Origin: Bacillota bacterium
GTDB lineage: Bacteria > Bacillota > Negativicutes > Sporomusales > CTSoil-080
Direction: 5' to 3'
Length of the DNA: 54,532 bases
Assembly (NCBI GenBank): GCA_017889625.1
Contig: JAGGAD010000022.1
Coordinates: forward strand, 1 to 54,532
The notes beneath the pieces are model-generated. The model was not told where the DNA came from. It was given only the letters and a program-made list of their open reading frames with translations, and did no database searches. Below are positions 44,143 to 53,086 of this stretch, piece by piece (position 1 is the stretch's first letter; every line of letters begins with the position of its first letter). Position numbers and translations under genes: made by a program.

Positions 44143-45231
44143 CTAACTAACTGCCATTATCACATCATTCGAATTCGCTAATCCTTCCATAGGCACTAAC
44201 CGTTCCAAAATGATCTTCCCCCCCGCTGATGTATCGACAATTTGACCATCAGCAGTCTTAACTACCGGCAAAGCCGAGCCATTCGGATGAAAATAAATTA
44301 CCTCTGCCGTACGTCCATCACTTAATAAAACCTTAGTATTCAAAAGACAATTCTTGATCTGTTGTATAAAATCCTGGCATATAGCCGGATCTAAGCGTCC
44401 AAACATCTCATGTTCCAATATATTCAACGCCGGAAAAGGATTGGCCAACTTACGTATATAGGCCTCCGATTGGAAAATATCGGCAACTGCAATCAACTTA
44501 GCATAGCGATGGATCTTATCGCCCTTAGCCTTCGTGGGAATACCACTGCCGTCAATATACTCATGATGCTGAACAACCCCTAAAACTACATCTCCGGTAA
44601 GTCCTTTAATCTTACTTAGGAGAGTAGCCGCCTCAACAATATGCTTATATGGCTTACCTGCATCGGCTTTATCCAACACAATTTTCCCCGCATCATGCAA
44701 CAATCCAGACAAAATAACCCCATGAATATCGTCATCATTCCATTTCATATGACTAGCAAAGCTACCAGCTAAATACGCTACCATAACCGAATGACGCGTT
44801 ATTGCATCTGCTAGTTGACATTCATTGACCAACAGGCGATTAATTAACGCTGATTCACATTCCTCGATAGAACTGGCAATTTGTTTAGAAGTATCTTTAA
44901 AAAGGTGTACTGGAATTAGTTTCTGACGACGAATAAAGTCAAAAGATTGTGTTATTGCTTTGACAACAACATCATATTCCTGAGCAAACCGATGATATTC
45001 TTCCGGCGCCTCAAAATTATCCTCAATTGGGTCCTGAGGAACCTCAACTTCCGCAAGCTCAGCAGCAACAACACTGACACTTTTTATATCCCAAGCAACT
45101 AGACGGGCAAGAATTTTTTCAGTAATAACACTGCCTTTATTTATTAACACTTTCCCGCTCGCAGCAATAACCGCCTCACCAAGGACACCCCCTGGCTCCA
45201 AATCATCTACTTCCACCAACTTGATTGCCAT
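44143..45231 (-). CDS. HD-GYP domain protein with degenerate GYP motif
   Basis: 362 residues, ATG behind GGAGGTGG. The N-terminal 110 residues form a regulatory region of unknown fold. The HD-GYP domain follows, with LLHDAGKIVLDKADAG, VVQHHEYIDGSGIPTKAKGD and VADIFQSEAY. The canonical GYP is GIP here. HD-GYP enzymes cleave cyclic-di-GMP; the variant third motif may alter partner binding. The C-terminal 70 residues (VLLSDGRTAEVIYFHPNG) form a further beta domain. Monocistronic, with a hairpin after it. Confidence 0.85.
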   Translation of the reverse strand: MAIKLVEVDDLEPGGVLGEAVIAASGKVLINKGSVITEKILARLVAWDIKSVSVVAAELAEVEVPQDPIEDNFEAPEEYHRFAQEYDVVVKAITQSFDFIRRQKLIPVHLFKDTSKQIASSIEECESALINRLLVNECQLADAITRHSVMVAYLAGSFASHMKWNDDDIHGVILSGLLHDAGKIVLDKADAGKPYKHIVEAATLLSKIKGLTGDVVLGVVQHHEYIDGSGIPTKAKGDKIHRYAKLIAVADIFQSEAYIRKLANPFPALNILEHEMFGRLDPAICQDFIQQIKNCLLNTKVLLSDGRTAEVIYFHPNGSALPVVKTADGQIVDTSAGGKIILERLVPMEGLANSNDVIMAVS

Positions 45232-45380
45232 AGTGCATCCACCTCCATGAATACCTGTACATTTTATAACATTTTCTACAAAACATCATAGATATAAGTT
45301 ATTGTACTTGTTAAACCTAAGCATTACAACCGGGCGAACGTCCTATTATTTTAGTTTACACCAGACTAAACGTCCTACTA

Positions 45381-45788
45381 TTACTTAAATGAATCATAAA
45401 CTTCTTTATATTCTGCGGTAGGAGCAATAGATTTATAAATATATACATGAATTCCAGTCGGATCGTTGACAACAAAGCTCCGCTCTCCCCAGGGTTTATC
45501 CTGCAGTTCCTGGAATATTTCCAAACCAGCAGCCTTTAATCGGCTATATTCGGCATCAACATCATTAACTTCAAAAGAAACAATAATACCGGTACCATTA
45601 AAAAATTCCCCTACCTCCCGCTGAGGCAATGTAAAACTAATCCCCACATCCGGCTGTTCTCTTGAAACAAGTTCAATATACCAATCACTTTCATACGCAA
45701 GTTTAAACCCAAAGTACTGACAGTAAAACTCTTTCGACTGCTGCATTTTTTCCGTACTTATTGTCAAATCGACCCGCTTAAAATTCAT
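45381..45788 (-). CDS. Glyoxalase/bleomycin resistance-fold protein
   Basis: 135 residues from the ATG at 45788 behind GGGAGGG. A two-module VOC fold: VDLTISTEKMQQSKEFYCQY with FGFKLAYESD, then VSFEVNDVDAEYSRLKAAGL and VNDPTGIHVYIY. Family members include glyoxalase I, dioxygenases and resistance proteins; the substrate is not evident. Stands alone between two HD-GYP genes. Confidence 0.85.
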   Translation of the reverse strand: MNFKRVDLTISTEKMQQSKEFYCQYFGFKLAYESDWYIELVSREQPDVGISFTLPQREVGEFFNGTGIIVSFEVNDVDAEYSRLKAAGLEIFQELQDKPWGERSFVVNDPTGIHVYIYKSIAPTAEYKEVYDSFK

Positions 45789-45836
45789 GACTAGCCCTCC
45801 CTTAATATAATACACCCAACTATGCTTCATATTAAA

Positions 45837-45862
45837 AAGAGAGAACCCTTCTGTTCTCTCTT
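45837..45862 (-). terminator. Terminator after the second HD-GYP gene
   Basis: AAGAGAGAAC and GTTCTCTCTT arms with a six-base loop, then TTTTTA on the minus strand. Confidence 0.8.
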
Positions 45863-45871
45863 AATTATGCT

Positions 45872-46531
45872 TCACAACGAAAATCCAAACCGTTCCTTAA
45901 TAAAATCAAGAAACACCTCACAAATATTCGGATCAAACTGAGTGCCGGCACAACGCTGTATTTCTCTCACACACTCATCGAGTCCAACCTCGGTACGGTA
46001 ACAACGCTTAGTTGTCATAGCATCAAACGAGTCGCATACCGCTAACATTCGACTCAGCAACGGTATTTCCGTTCCCGTCAATCCGTCAGGATATCCTGCC
46101 CCGTCGTACCGCTCATGATGATGACGCATGATTGAAATAACTGGTTTTACACCATCAACATCGGAAATCATCTCCGCCCCGGCTACAGCATGCTGCTTCA
46201 TGATCTCAAATTCCTCATCAGTAAGCCGCCCCGGCTTAGTTAAAATATTCAGCGGAATCCTAATTTTACCAACATCATGCATGATTCCAACCATGTACGA
46301 CAAATCAATTTCATTGGGTCTCAATGCCATTTGCATCGCCAGTCCGGCCATCAAATCCGCAACATGCTCTGCGTGCATCGCAGTGTACGGATCACAATAA
46401 TAGATTTCACGGCAATAACCATCAATAGCTTCCATATTAATTTGTTCAATAATTGACCGATTACGTCTGGTTTCTTCCTGAAATAAAGTGTCCTTATCAG
46501 AAGCAATCATATCAGTCACACTATTCAGCAT
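45872..46531 (-). CDS. HD-GYP cyclic-di-GMP phosphodiesterase
   Basis: 219 residues, almost only the HD-GYP domain. Canonical motifs are MHDVGKIRIP, MRHHHERYDGAGYPDGL and AVCDSFDAMTTKRCYR. It should cleave c-di-GMP to pGpG or GMP in the cytoplasm. No sensor domain, so activity may be set by partners. With the EAL-CBS-GGDEF protein and the HD-GYP at 44143 it makes three c-di-GMP proteins in this window. Confidence 0.92.
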   Translation of the reverse strand: MLNSVTDMIASDKDTLFQEETRRNRSIIEQINMEAIDGYCREIYYCDPYTAMHAEHVADLMAGLAMQMALRPNEIDLSYMVGIMHDVGKIRIPLNILTKPGRLTDEEFEIMKQHAVAGAEMISDVDGVKPVISIMRHHHERYDGAGYPDGLTGTEIPLLSRMLAVCDSFDAMTTKRCYRTEVGLDECVREIQRCAGTQFDPNICEVFLDFIKERFGFSL

Positions 46532-46624
46532 AATAATAACATCCGCCTATATTATTCTTAATAGTAAATTCTCCGTGCAACCGTCAATTCCTGCTGTTTA
46601 TTACGAACGAATTGTGTGAACTTT

Positions 46625-46663
46625 ATAAAAAAACAGAGCCGTCCTAACCAAGACCACTCTGTT
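46625..46663 (-). terminator. Terminator after the DUF134 gene
   Basis: AACAGAG and CTCTGTT arms with further GT/AC pairing, followed by a run of seven T on the minus strand. Confidence 0.75.
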
Positions 46664-46681
46664 CCACAATTCAACTAAAGC

Positions 46682-47170
46682 TTAATGACCGCCACAACCA
46701 CAGCCTCCACTATTTTTACCATGCTGATGTCCACCGCCGCAGACATGTTTTTCGCCGCTTTCTAACTTCATTTTTTTCATACTGCCGCATTTCGGGCAAG
46801 CTATCTCATAACCATGCTTTCCACCGGCGGTGCAAGGAGCTACCTCCCAAACATGCCCGCAGTCAACACATTCAAAAACTCGATTTTTAACCATATAATG
46901 TCCTCCCTCAATTATAATCGCCCGTCCCTCAACTAAAGCGGTGGCAATCTTCGCTCTGGCAGAGTGCAGTATCCGCTGAAAAGTAGCCCTCGACAAGCCC
47001 ATATACTGAGCACAATCATTTTGCTCCAGCCGCATCGCATCTTTTAACCGGATGGCCTCAATCTCCTCAAACCGTAAGTTTACCTCATTTTTATCAATTC
47101 GACCCTCCGGTATAAACTTTTTACATACCGGCACTTCATCAATCAGACCACAACACCGCCGCCTCGGCAT
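46682..47170 (-). CDS. DUF134 DNA-binding protein with metal-binding tail
   Basis: 162 residues from the ATG at 47170 (MPRRRCCGL) behind GGAAGG. The DUF134 sigma-70-like HTH is clear: LRFEEIEAIRLKDAMRLEQN and CAQYMGLSRATFQRILHSAR. A zinc-ribbon-like part follows (FECVDCGHVWEV, ACPKCGSMKKM). The tail is rich in His, Cys and Gly (CGGGHQHGKNSGGCGCGGH), suggesting metal binding. Related proteins often sit near Mrp/NifB-type genes, but none is here. Probably a metal- or redox-responsive regulator; this is inferred. Confidence 0.8.
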   Translation of the reverse strand: MPRRRCCGLIDEVPVCKKFIPEGRIDKNEVNLRFEEIEAIRLKDAMRLEQNDCAQYMGLSRATFQRILHSARAKIATALVEGRAIIIEGGHYMVKNRVFECVDCGHVWEVAPCTAGGKHGYEIACPKCGSMKKMKLESGEKHVCGGGHQHGKNSGGCGCGGH

Positions 47171-47276
47171 ATATATCCACCTTCCAATTGAGCATATGCC
47201 CAATTTAATTATAAACCCTCCTCAACCGAAACTCAATAGCCGCCCCAATATTTTTTAACGCCACCCAAAGATTAAC

Positions 47277-48221
47277 TCATTTAGCCAGCCACTGCATCAG
47301 ACTTTTCCGGTCATGACCATATTGTATTTCCAGCCGCATAATCGCGCGGCGAGTCGCAGTTAAACCCTCATCCGAGCTGGCTATTCCCTGCTGGCAAGTC
47401 ACAAATTGCTGCCACATATTCCGCATTATTGTTAACGATGCTTGGAGACCATAAATATAAACCGGCTTTTTAAACAAAAAATTTACAAAAAAGTGTTCTA
47501 TTAATATATCCGCCATCGACAAACATTTCTCTTCTGGTTGATCCATAAAATCATAATTCCGATTTATTATCTGATATAGGATTTGACCAAACCGCTCATC
47601 ATGTTGGATAGCCAAAATAGCGCCAATTGTTTTACTCATTAAATCCAAGCGTTCTAATACTTTTAAGCGGCGGCACTGCATAATATCAATAAAATGATGT
47701 TCCAGCTCAAAATAATGATATAGCGGCGTAAATCTGGCCTGCTGATCGGAATACACTGAAACAATATAACTATCGTCAGGTATTTTCAGCGGCGGTTGAT
47801 CAGCTCTTATAACCATAAGCGGCTCCCAACGCTCAGCTTTAGCTAGTACCGTCGGACAGCTAAAGCTTAAAGTCATTTCTACCCCACGTTCGGTATCCAT
47901 TGGATAACGGGGAAAAGTTTGACAAACAGCATCTAGATGCTGGTGGCCAGCCTCGCGCTGGAGCCGACATAAATTGTCTTTACCAAGAAACCAGCAACCA
48001 CCATTATCCCGCTTGCTAATATAAGCGTACTCGCCCACCGAAGTAGTAGTTTCCATTAGCCTAAAAGCCTCGTAAAACTCATCGGTTTTATTCTGGCGGC
48101 CAAAATACTCGGCATTTCTAAAATAGCTGGCCTGATCTACCGTTACCAGCCAGTCATTACGGCAACACGCTCCGCACATAGCACAGCTAAACCCCTCAGC
48201 AATATCTAAATAGATGTACAT
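47277..48221 (-). CDS. FliB-like cysteine-cluster protein (flagellin lysine N-methylase family)
   Basis: 314 residues. The N-terminus has a cysteine cluster CAMCGACCRND and, further on, CWFLGKDNLCRLQ and LDAVCQTFPRYP, the pattern of FliB/YkgJ proteins. FliB methylates lysines on flagellin, with the cysteines possibly holding iron-sulfur or zinc. No flagellar gene is in this window, so the substrate is uncertain. A generic YkgJ zinc/iron protein is the alternative. Divergent from folD. Confidence 0.7.
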   Translation of the reverse strand: MYIYLDIAEGFSCAMCGACCRNDWLVTVDQASYFRNAEYFGRQNKTDEFYEAFRLMETTTSVGEYAYISKRDNGGCWFLGKDNLCRLQREAGHQHLDAVCQTFPRYPMDTERGVEMTLSFSCPTVLAKAERWEPLMVIRADQPPLKIPDDSYIVSVYSDQQARFTPLYHYFELEHHFIDIMQCRRLKVLERLDLMSKTIGAILAIQHDERFGQILYQIINRNYDFMDQPEEKCLSMADILIEHFFVNFLFKKPVYIYGLQASLTIMRNMWQQFVTCQQGIASSDEGLTATRRAIMRLEIQYGHDRKSLMQWLAK

Positions 48222-48343
48222 TTTGCATTATCACCCTTATATATAGTAAAATGAATTAACTATTTTTAGCAACAACAAAGGTTTTTTTGTTCCAAGAGAA
48301 AAATTATTATAAACAACATATATCAACAAACCAAGGAGGATTT

Positions 48344-49192
48344 ATGGCTACACTACTTGATGGGAAAAAAGTTGCTTCTGAAATCCGCGAGGAAATAAAA
48401 ACTGAAATCACCACCCTAAAAAAACAAGGAATTTTCCCTCAGCTATCCGTCATCCTGGTCGGCGACGATCCGGCCTCAATAGTATATGCCAAAGCTAAAG
48501 AGAAGGCCTGCGCCAACGTAGGTATCGACTACAAACTTTATGTTCTGCCGGCAGTAACCGCTGAAGACGAAGTCATCTCCCTGCTGGAAAAACTCAATAC
48601 TGACCATAACGTACACGGCATTCTTGTCGAACTCCCCCTCCCCAAAAGTCTGAACAAAAAACGAATTACTGAGACCATTTCACCGCTTAAAGATGTTGAT
48701 GGCATCCACCCCATCAACCGCGGCTACATACTTAGCGGCGGCGACGGGCTTTTTCCCGCCACGCCTCAGAGTTGTATTGAAATAATGCTGTACCACAACA
48801 TTGACCTAACCGGCAAAGACGTTGTCCTCGTAGGACGAGGCGAAACCGTCGGCAAACCGCTGGTGTTCATGCTTTTAAATCGCAACGCCACCGTTACCAT
48901 TTGCCATACAAAAACTGCCGACATTGCCGCCCATACCCGCCGCGCCGATATTGTCGTGGCCGCCGCCGGACAAGCCAGAATGATTACCGCCGATATGATT
49001 AAACCCGGCGCTATCGTCGTTGATGCCGGTATTAACCGAACAGAAGACGGCCTGTGCGGCGATGTTGACTTTACCGCCGTCGAAAAAGTTGCTGGCGCGA
49101 TTTCCCCAGTTCCCGGCGGCGTCGGCAGCCTTACCACCGTCCTCATTCAACGCAATGTATTAAAAGCCATAAAACTACAAAACCAAGCATAA
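48344..49192 (+). CDS. folD: Methylenetetrahydrofolate dehydrogenase/cyclohydrolase FolD
   Basis: 282 residues from the ATG at 48344 behind AGGAGG; the upstream in-frame ATG at 48287 lacks one. Motifs: VGDDPASIVYAKAKEKAC with the catalytic Lys, GILVELPLPKSLN, VDGIHPINRG and VPGGVGSLTTVLIQRN. The usual GRSxxVGxP appears as GRGETVGKP, and PGGVGPMT as PGGVGSLT. It interconverts methylene-, methenyl- and formyl-THF. Co-transcribed with fchA, 13 bp downstream. Confidence 0.95.
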   Translation: MATLLDGKKVASEIREEIKTEITTLKKQGIFPQLSVILVGDDPASIVYAKAKEKACANVGIDYKLYVLPAVTAEDEVISLLEKLNTDHNVHGILVELPLPKSLNKKRITETISPLKDVDGIHPINRGYILSGGDGLFPATPQSCIEIMLYHNIDLTGKDVVLVGRGETVGKPLVFMLLNRNATVTICHTKTADIAAHTRRADIVVAAAGQARMITADMIKPGAIVVDAGINRTEDGLCGDVDFTAVEKVAGAISPVPGGVGSLTTVLIQRNVLKAIKLQNQA

Positions 49193-49204
49193 GGAGAACC
49201 AAAG

Positions 49205-49834
49205 ATGAGCAAGTTTTTTGATAAAAGTTTTCGTGAAATATTGGAGGCGGCCGCTTCTAGTTCGCCCACTCCCGGCGGCGGCGGCATAGCCGGGGTAGTT
49301 GCCGCTTTAGGAGCATCAATGACCGCAATGGTAGCCAATCTAACTATCGGCAAAGACAAATATAAATCGGTCGAACCCGAAGTCCAGGCGATGCTGGCTA
49401 CTACTAACCAGCTCATTGACAAGCTCGAAGCCCTGGTAGATGCCGACATGACAGCCTTCAGCCAATTAATGGACGCTTATCGCCTCCCAAAAACCACCCC
49501 TGAAGAGAAAGATTTCCGCGATGCCACCTTAGAAACTGCAGTAAAACACGCCTGTGACACCCCACTAGACATCGCCAGAGTTTGCTTATCACTCCTGGAA
49601 GTAACGGCAAAGCTAGCCCCAATCGGCAACAAAATGGCTGTCAGTGATGCCGGGGTGGCATCAGTCGTCGCCGAAGCTGCCCTTAACAGTGTCCTCCTGA
49701 GCGTCGATATTAACCTTCCGTTACTCACCGACAAAACCTATATCGAAACAGCCATTAACGAAAAAAATATGCTTAAAGCTAAAGCCAAAGCAATCAAAGA
49801 AAAAACATTATATATCGTAAATGAGAGAATGTAA
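49205..49834 (+). CDS. fchA: Methenyltetrahydrofolate cyclohydrolase / formimidoyl-THF cyclodeaminase FchA
   Basis: 209 residues, ATG behind AAGGAGA. FTCD_C family: FREILEAAASSSPTPGGGGI, ALGASMTAMVANLTIGK, DADMTAFSQLMDAYRLPK and GNKMAVSDAGVASVVAEAAL. All-helical enzyme acting on formimino- or methenyl-THF. Next to folD it supports one-carbon metabolism, as in acetogenic or amino-acid fermenting Firmicutes. It could serve histidine or purine fermentation or serine/glycine routes. Confidence 0.92.
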   Translation: MSKFFDKSFREILEAAASSSPTPGGGGIAGVVAALGASMTAMVANLTIGKDKYKSVEPEVQAMLATTNQLIDKLEALVDADMTAFSQLMDAYRLPKTTPEEKDFRDATLETAVKHACDTPLDIARVCLSLLEVTAKLAPIGNKMAVSDAGVASVVAEAALNSVLLSVDINLPLLTDKTYIETAINEKNMLKAKAKAIKEKTLYIVNERM

Positions 49835-49836
49835 TA

Positions 49837-49881
49837 GAAGCCCTCTATTTTCCAGTATTACGCCGGAAAATCGAGGGCTTC
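49837..49881. terminator. Bidirectional terminator after fchA
   Basis: GAAGCCCTC-ATTTTCC and GGAAAAT-GAGGGCTTC arms with one unpaired base on each side. It ends fchA and the convergent glycosyltransferase gene. Confidence 0.85.
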
Positions 49882-49917
49882 CTTATATCAAGAACACAGC
49901 TTTTGCGCTGTTTCTTG

Positions 49918-50898
49918 TCAGCGTCCAGCTAACCTATACGCATTTCCCAGCAAATTTCTGGCACCCTGTTCTGTAATAATCTCGCTTTGCTGCTCAACAA
50001 TTGGCTGAACTTCTTCAATCGTCACCTCATATTCATTATTTAAAAACGCCTGCATTCCCTTGAGTAAATGCAAATCACTATTATCTGGCAACATGATTAA
50101 TCCTTTTTCGAGCACATCAGTAAGCTTAGCTTGTTCATTCAATCTTAAAAGCCCGACACCCAACCGGACTACAACACTAGAGAAATAGCCTTCGCCGCCA
50201 GTAAGAAACCTCAGAGCAGTTTCAAATTGCTGAACACTTTCAGCGAGCCTTTCACTCTGCATGTATTCAATCCCCAAACTATATAAAAGATATGGGTCAT
50301 GCGGATTATCCGCCAAAGCTTTTTTTATCACTTCAACATTTCGCTTTTGCTTATTCTTAGCCGTTACCTTCGTACTTAAATACCCATAATGCTCAACTGT
50401 TATATTAGCAAAACCTACTCCATTTTCCACATTACTTTTTATACTGCCAATAACCTGTTCATGGATTGCACCGGAAAACCGATACTCCGGCTTATTCCTA
50501 AATAACCTTACAACATAGTCTTCGCTTACTTTCTCATTGCTATCAACATAACTGCGAATAGTAAAATAATAACCTTCCATATCACCAGCTTCTAACAAGC
50601 TTTGAAAATAAACCCCATCAATATCATCCAACCGTTCATCCGCATCTAATACTAAAATCCAATTGCCATTGGCCTGCTCCAAGCCAAAATTCCTTGCGTC
50701 GGCAAAATTACTATTCCAAAAATAATCATGCACCATAGCCCCTTCGCCAATTGCCGCTTCCCTGGTTTTATCCTCAGAACCAGTATCAACAATCACAATC
50801 TCATCAACCAGATTTTTTACGCTTTGAATACATGCTTTTATGTCCGTTTCTTCATTCTTGACAATCATACATAAACTTACCTTTACCCCGCTGCTCAT
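49918..50898 (-). CDS. GT2 glycosyltransferase with TPR tail
   Basis: 326 residues. GT-A domain, residues 5-200: VSLCMIVKNEETDIKACIQS, VDEIVIVDTGSEDKT, the DXD-like LDADERLDD and a family-typical RLFRNKPEYRFSGAIHEQV. The C-terminal 120 residues are TPR-like repeats (DPYLLYSLGIEYMQSERLAE). Such fusions are common near surface or spore glycoprotein genes. The next gene upstream is a longer homologue, 26 bp away. Confidence 0.88.
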   Translation of the reverse strand: MSSGVKVSLCMIVKNEETDIKACIQSVKNLVDEIVIVDTGSEDKTREAAIGEGAMVHDYFWNSNFADARNFGLEQANGNWILVLDADERLDDIDGVYFQSLLEAGDMEGYYFTIRSYVDSNEKVSEDYVVRLFRNKPEYRFSGAIHEQVIGSIKSNVENGVGFANITVEHYGYLSTKVTAKNKQKRNVEVIKKALADNPHDPYLLYSLGIEYMQSERLAESVQQFETALRFLTGGEGYFSSVVVRLGVGLLRLNEQAKLTDVLEKGLIMLPDNSDLHLLKGMQAFLNNEYEVTIEEVQPIVEQQSEIITEQGARNLLGNAYRLAGR

Positions 50899-50923
50899 GA
50901 TACCAGCACCTCGTTGCTAAGCC

Positions 50924-52921
50924 TTAATTACCTAACCCTGATGCCAGCTTTAATCCGCCGTGCACCACAGGTACATCTTGATATTTTTCTACTGTTTGCT
51001 TTACTATATCTTGATGCATTTTATCGTATAATCGCGCTAAATGAATATAATTTTTCGGATTTTTCGGTTCTAAGCTCATTGCCTGCCGATAGTAATAATG
51101 AGCATCTAAGAGCTCTCCCTGTTTCTCTTTAACCTGTGCCAAAATAAAATATGCCAACCAGCATTGGTTATTTTCAGTAATACAAGCATCCAAAAACCGT
51201 TCGGCTAATTCTAGCTTACCGTATTTAAAGCAACACTCACCCACAACCGAATTTAATTCCTTTTTGGTTTCTGGCGTAACTCCCTCAAGAAGGGTTATCG
51301 CTCGTTCCCATTCACCCAAAACAACTGACCTTTTGAAGACATCCAGCAAAATTACTATGCCTTCTTTTCCCAGAGTGACTTTCGGCAAACTGCGCTCGCC
51401 CATATTATCAACTAGAATTTTTACTACATTAGCACTATCTTCTGTCAACTTAAGTGCCGTTATATCTTCCGCTAACTTCCGTAATCCTTGCTGACGCCCC
51501 TGTAACCAAAAAGCGAGCAATCTATTAAACATAGCAGGCAAAAAGAAAGGATCTTCGGCCGTAATACTTTCAAACTTACTCATCGCTTCAGCAAATTCTC
51601 GTTTTTGCATTAAACATATTGCCTTTTTAACTTTTATATCTGATGCTTCCTCAAGCTTCATCCCAGCTTCTTCTTCAGCCGCCTGATGAGCAAGGTCAAA
51701 AAACTCATAAGCCAAATTGTATGCCGACTGATTCATCAAAAATTCAGCAATACATTTATTAGCTCCTACGCCTTTAAACTCACATATTTTCCCCAAAGCT
51801 TGTTTAGCATACGCCTCATCCACACGTGGTTCCAGTATTCGGCAGATACATTCCAACGCTGCAGTGCAGGCCGCATTATCCCTTAGCGACATTACATAAT
51901 TGCGTAAAGCTTCCTCTTCATTACAAAACATTTCCGCAATCTGACCCAAAAAATAATAAGCCCGAAAGCCATTAACTCCGTTAATCGTAGCAAAATGTGA
52001 CGGCTGTTTGGGCACAGCGACAGCCTTGCCAAACGCCATATAGGCCAACCCATACTCCCCTTGTTCATAATAAATCAGGCCCTGAAAGTAGTGCAAATCA
52101 GCATAGGTAGGAAACCAGGCCAAACCTTGCTTAATAATGTTCAGTGCCAATTCATATTTTTTTTGATTATAATAGCACTGCGTAACATAACGCATCAATT
52201 TTGGCAAATAACCAGTATTTACGTCTATTCCCTCAGCCGCTTTAATAAATTCGTTTGCCGCTTGTTCATATCGTTCCACTCGATATAACTCGACCCCATA
52301 ATGAAACCGCAGCATTTTATCGTCGGGAGTTTCTCCAATATGTTCCTCGACCATACGTAAATTCCGGTTTTTCTTATCCTTTTCAATAAGCTGCTGATCA
52401 AGAAATCCATAATGCCGGATAACCAAATCTTCCGCAACCACAAATTGTGTTTCTTTATTATGCTGTAGAATAACATCTGCAATTTGTTCATGAATAGCAC
52501 CGTGGAACCGATGTTCCGGTTTATTTCTAAACAACCGGAATACTATATCCGGCGCCATTTCAGTAACCCCATTACCACCTACATAATTTTCTATTCGCAG
52601 AAAATAACCACTTACGCCTTTTCTTTCAAGCAACGGTGGCAGTAAAACACCACTTTCTGGAGTTAATTCCTCATCAGCATCTAAAAATAAAATCCAATCG
52701 CCCTTTGCCAAATCAATCGAACGATTACGAGCATCACTAAAACTTCCATTCCACGCAAACCTTTCTACTTTTGCCCCAAACTCGTTGGCAATTTCACAGG
52801 TATTATCTGTCGACCCGGTATCAACAACAATCATCTCATCTACTACCCCAATTACACTTTGGAGACACCGCCGCAGATTTTTCCCTTCATTTTTAGCAAT
52901 CATGCACAAACTGACTTTCAT
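50924..52921 (-). CDS. Large GT2 glycosyltransferase with TPR array
   Basis: 665 residues from the ATG at 52921 behind GAGGT; in-frame sequence upstream to 53017 has no family match. GT-A domain at 1-200: MKVSLCMIAKNEGKNLRRCL, VDEMIVVDTGSTDNT, FLDADEELTPE and RLFRNKPEHRFHGAIHEQI. A long TPR region follows (for example MLRFHYGVELYRVERYEQAA, ADLHYFQGLIYYEQGEYGLA, HYYYRQAMSLEPKNPKNYIH). It probably glycosylates proteins; the adjacent Ser/Thr-rich repeat protein is a candidate target. Operon with the shorter homologue. Confidence 0.88.
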   Translation of the reverse strand: MKVSLCMIAKNEGKNLRRCLQSVIGVVDEMIVVDTGSTDNTCEIANEFGAKVERFAWNGSFSDARNRSIDLAKGDWILFLDADEELTPESGVLLPPLLERKGVSGYFLRIENYVGGNGVTEMAPDIVFRLFRNKPEHRFHGAIHEQIADVILQHNKETQFVVAEDLVIRHYGFLDQQLIEKDKKNRNLRMVEEHIGETPDDKMLRFHYGVELYRVERYEQAANEFIKAAEGIDVNTGYLPKLMRYVTQCYYNQKKYELALNIIKQGLAWFPTYADLHYFQGLIYYEQGEYGLAYMAFGKAVAVPKQPSHFATINGVNGFRAYYFLGQIAEMFCNEEEALRNYVMSLRDNAACTAALECICRILEPRVDEAYAKQALGKICEFKGVGANKCIAEFLMNQSAYNLAYEFFDLAHQAAEEEAGMKLEEASDIKVKKAICLMQKREFAEAMSKFESITAEDPFFLPAMFNRLLAFWLQGRQQGLRKLAEDITALKLTEDSANVVKILVDNMGERSLPKVTLGKEGIVILLDVFKRSVVLGEWERAITLLEGVTPETKKELNSVVGECCFKYGKLELAERFLDACITENNQCWLAYFILAQVKEKQGELLDAHYYYRQAMSLEPKNPKNYIHLARLYDKMHQDIVKQTVEKYQDVPVVHGGLKLASGLGN

Positions 52922-53086
52922 ATCTGCATACCTCACTGCAAAAATTATCAAACCTTCTACAATATATGAAAACCAGCTACACAGCGTGCTTGAAAGACAG
53001 CCTTCTCCCAGTGCCACTTACCACTATGAAAACATATTATGTTATATGAGTAATTACACTCAAATAACTAATAGGGAGAACTATGC

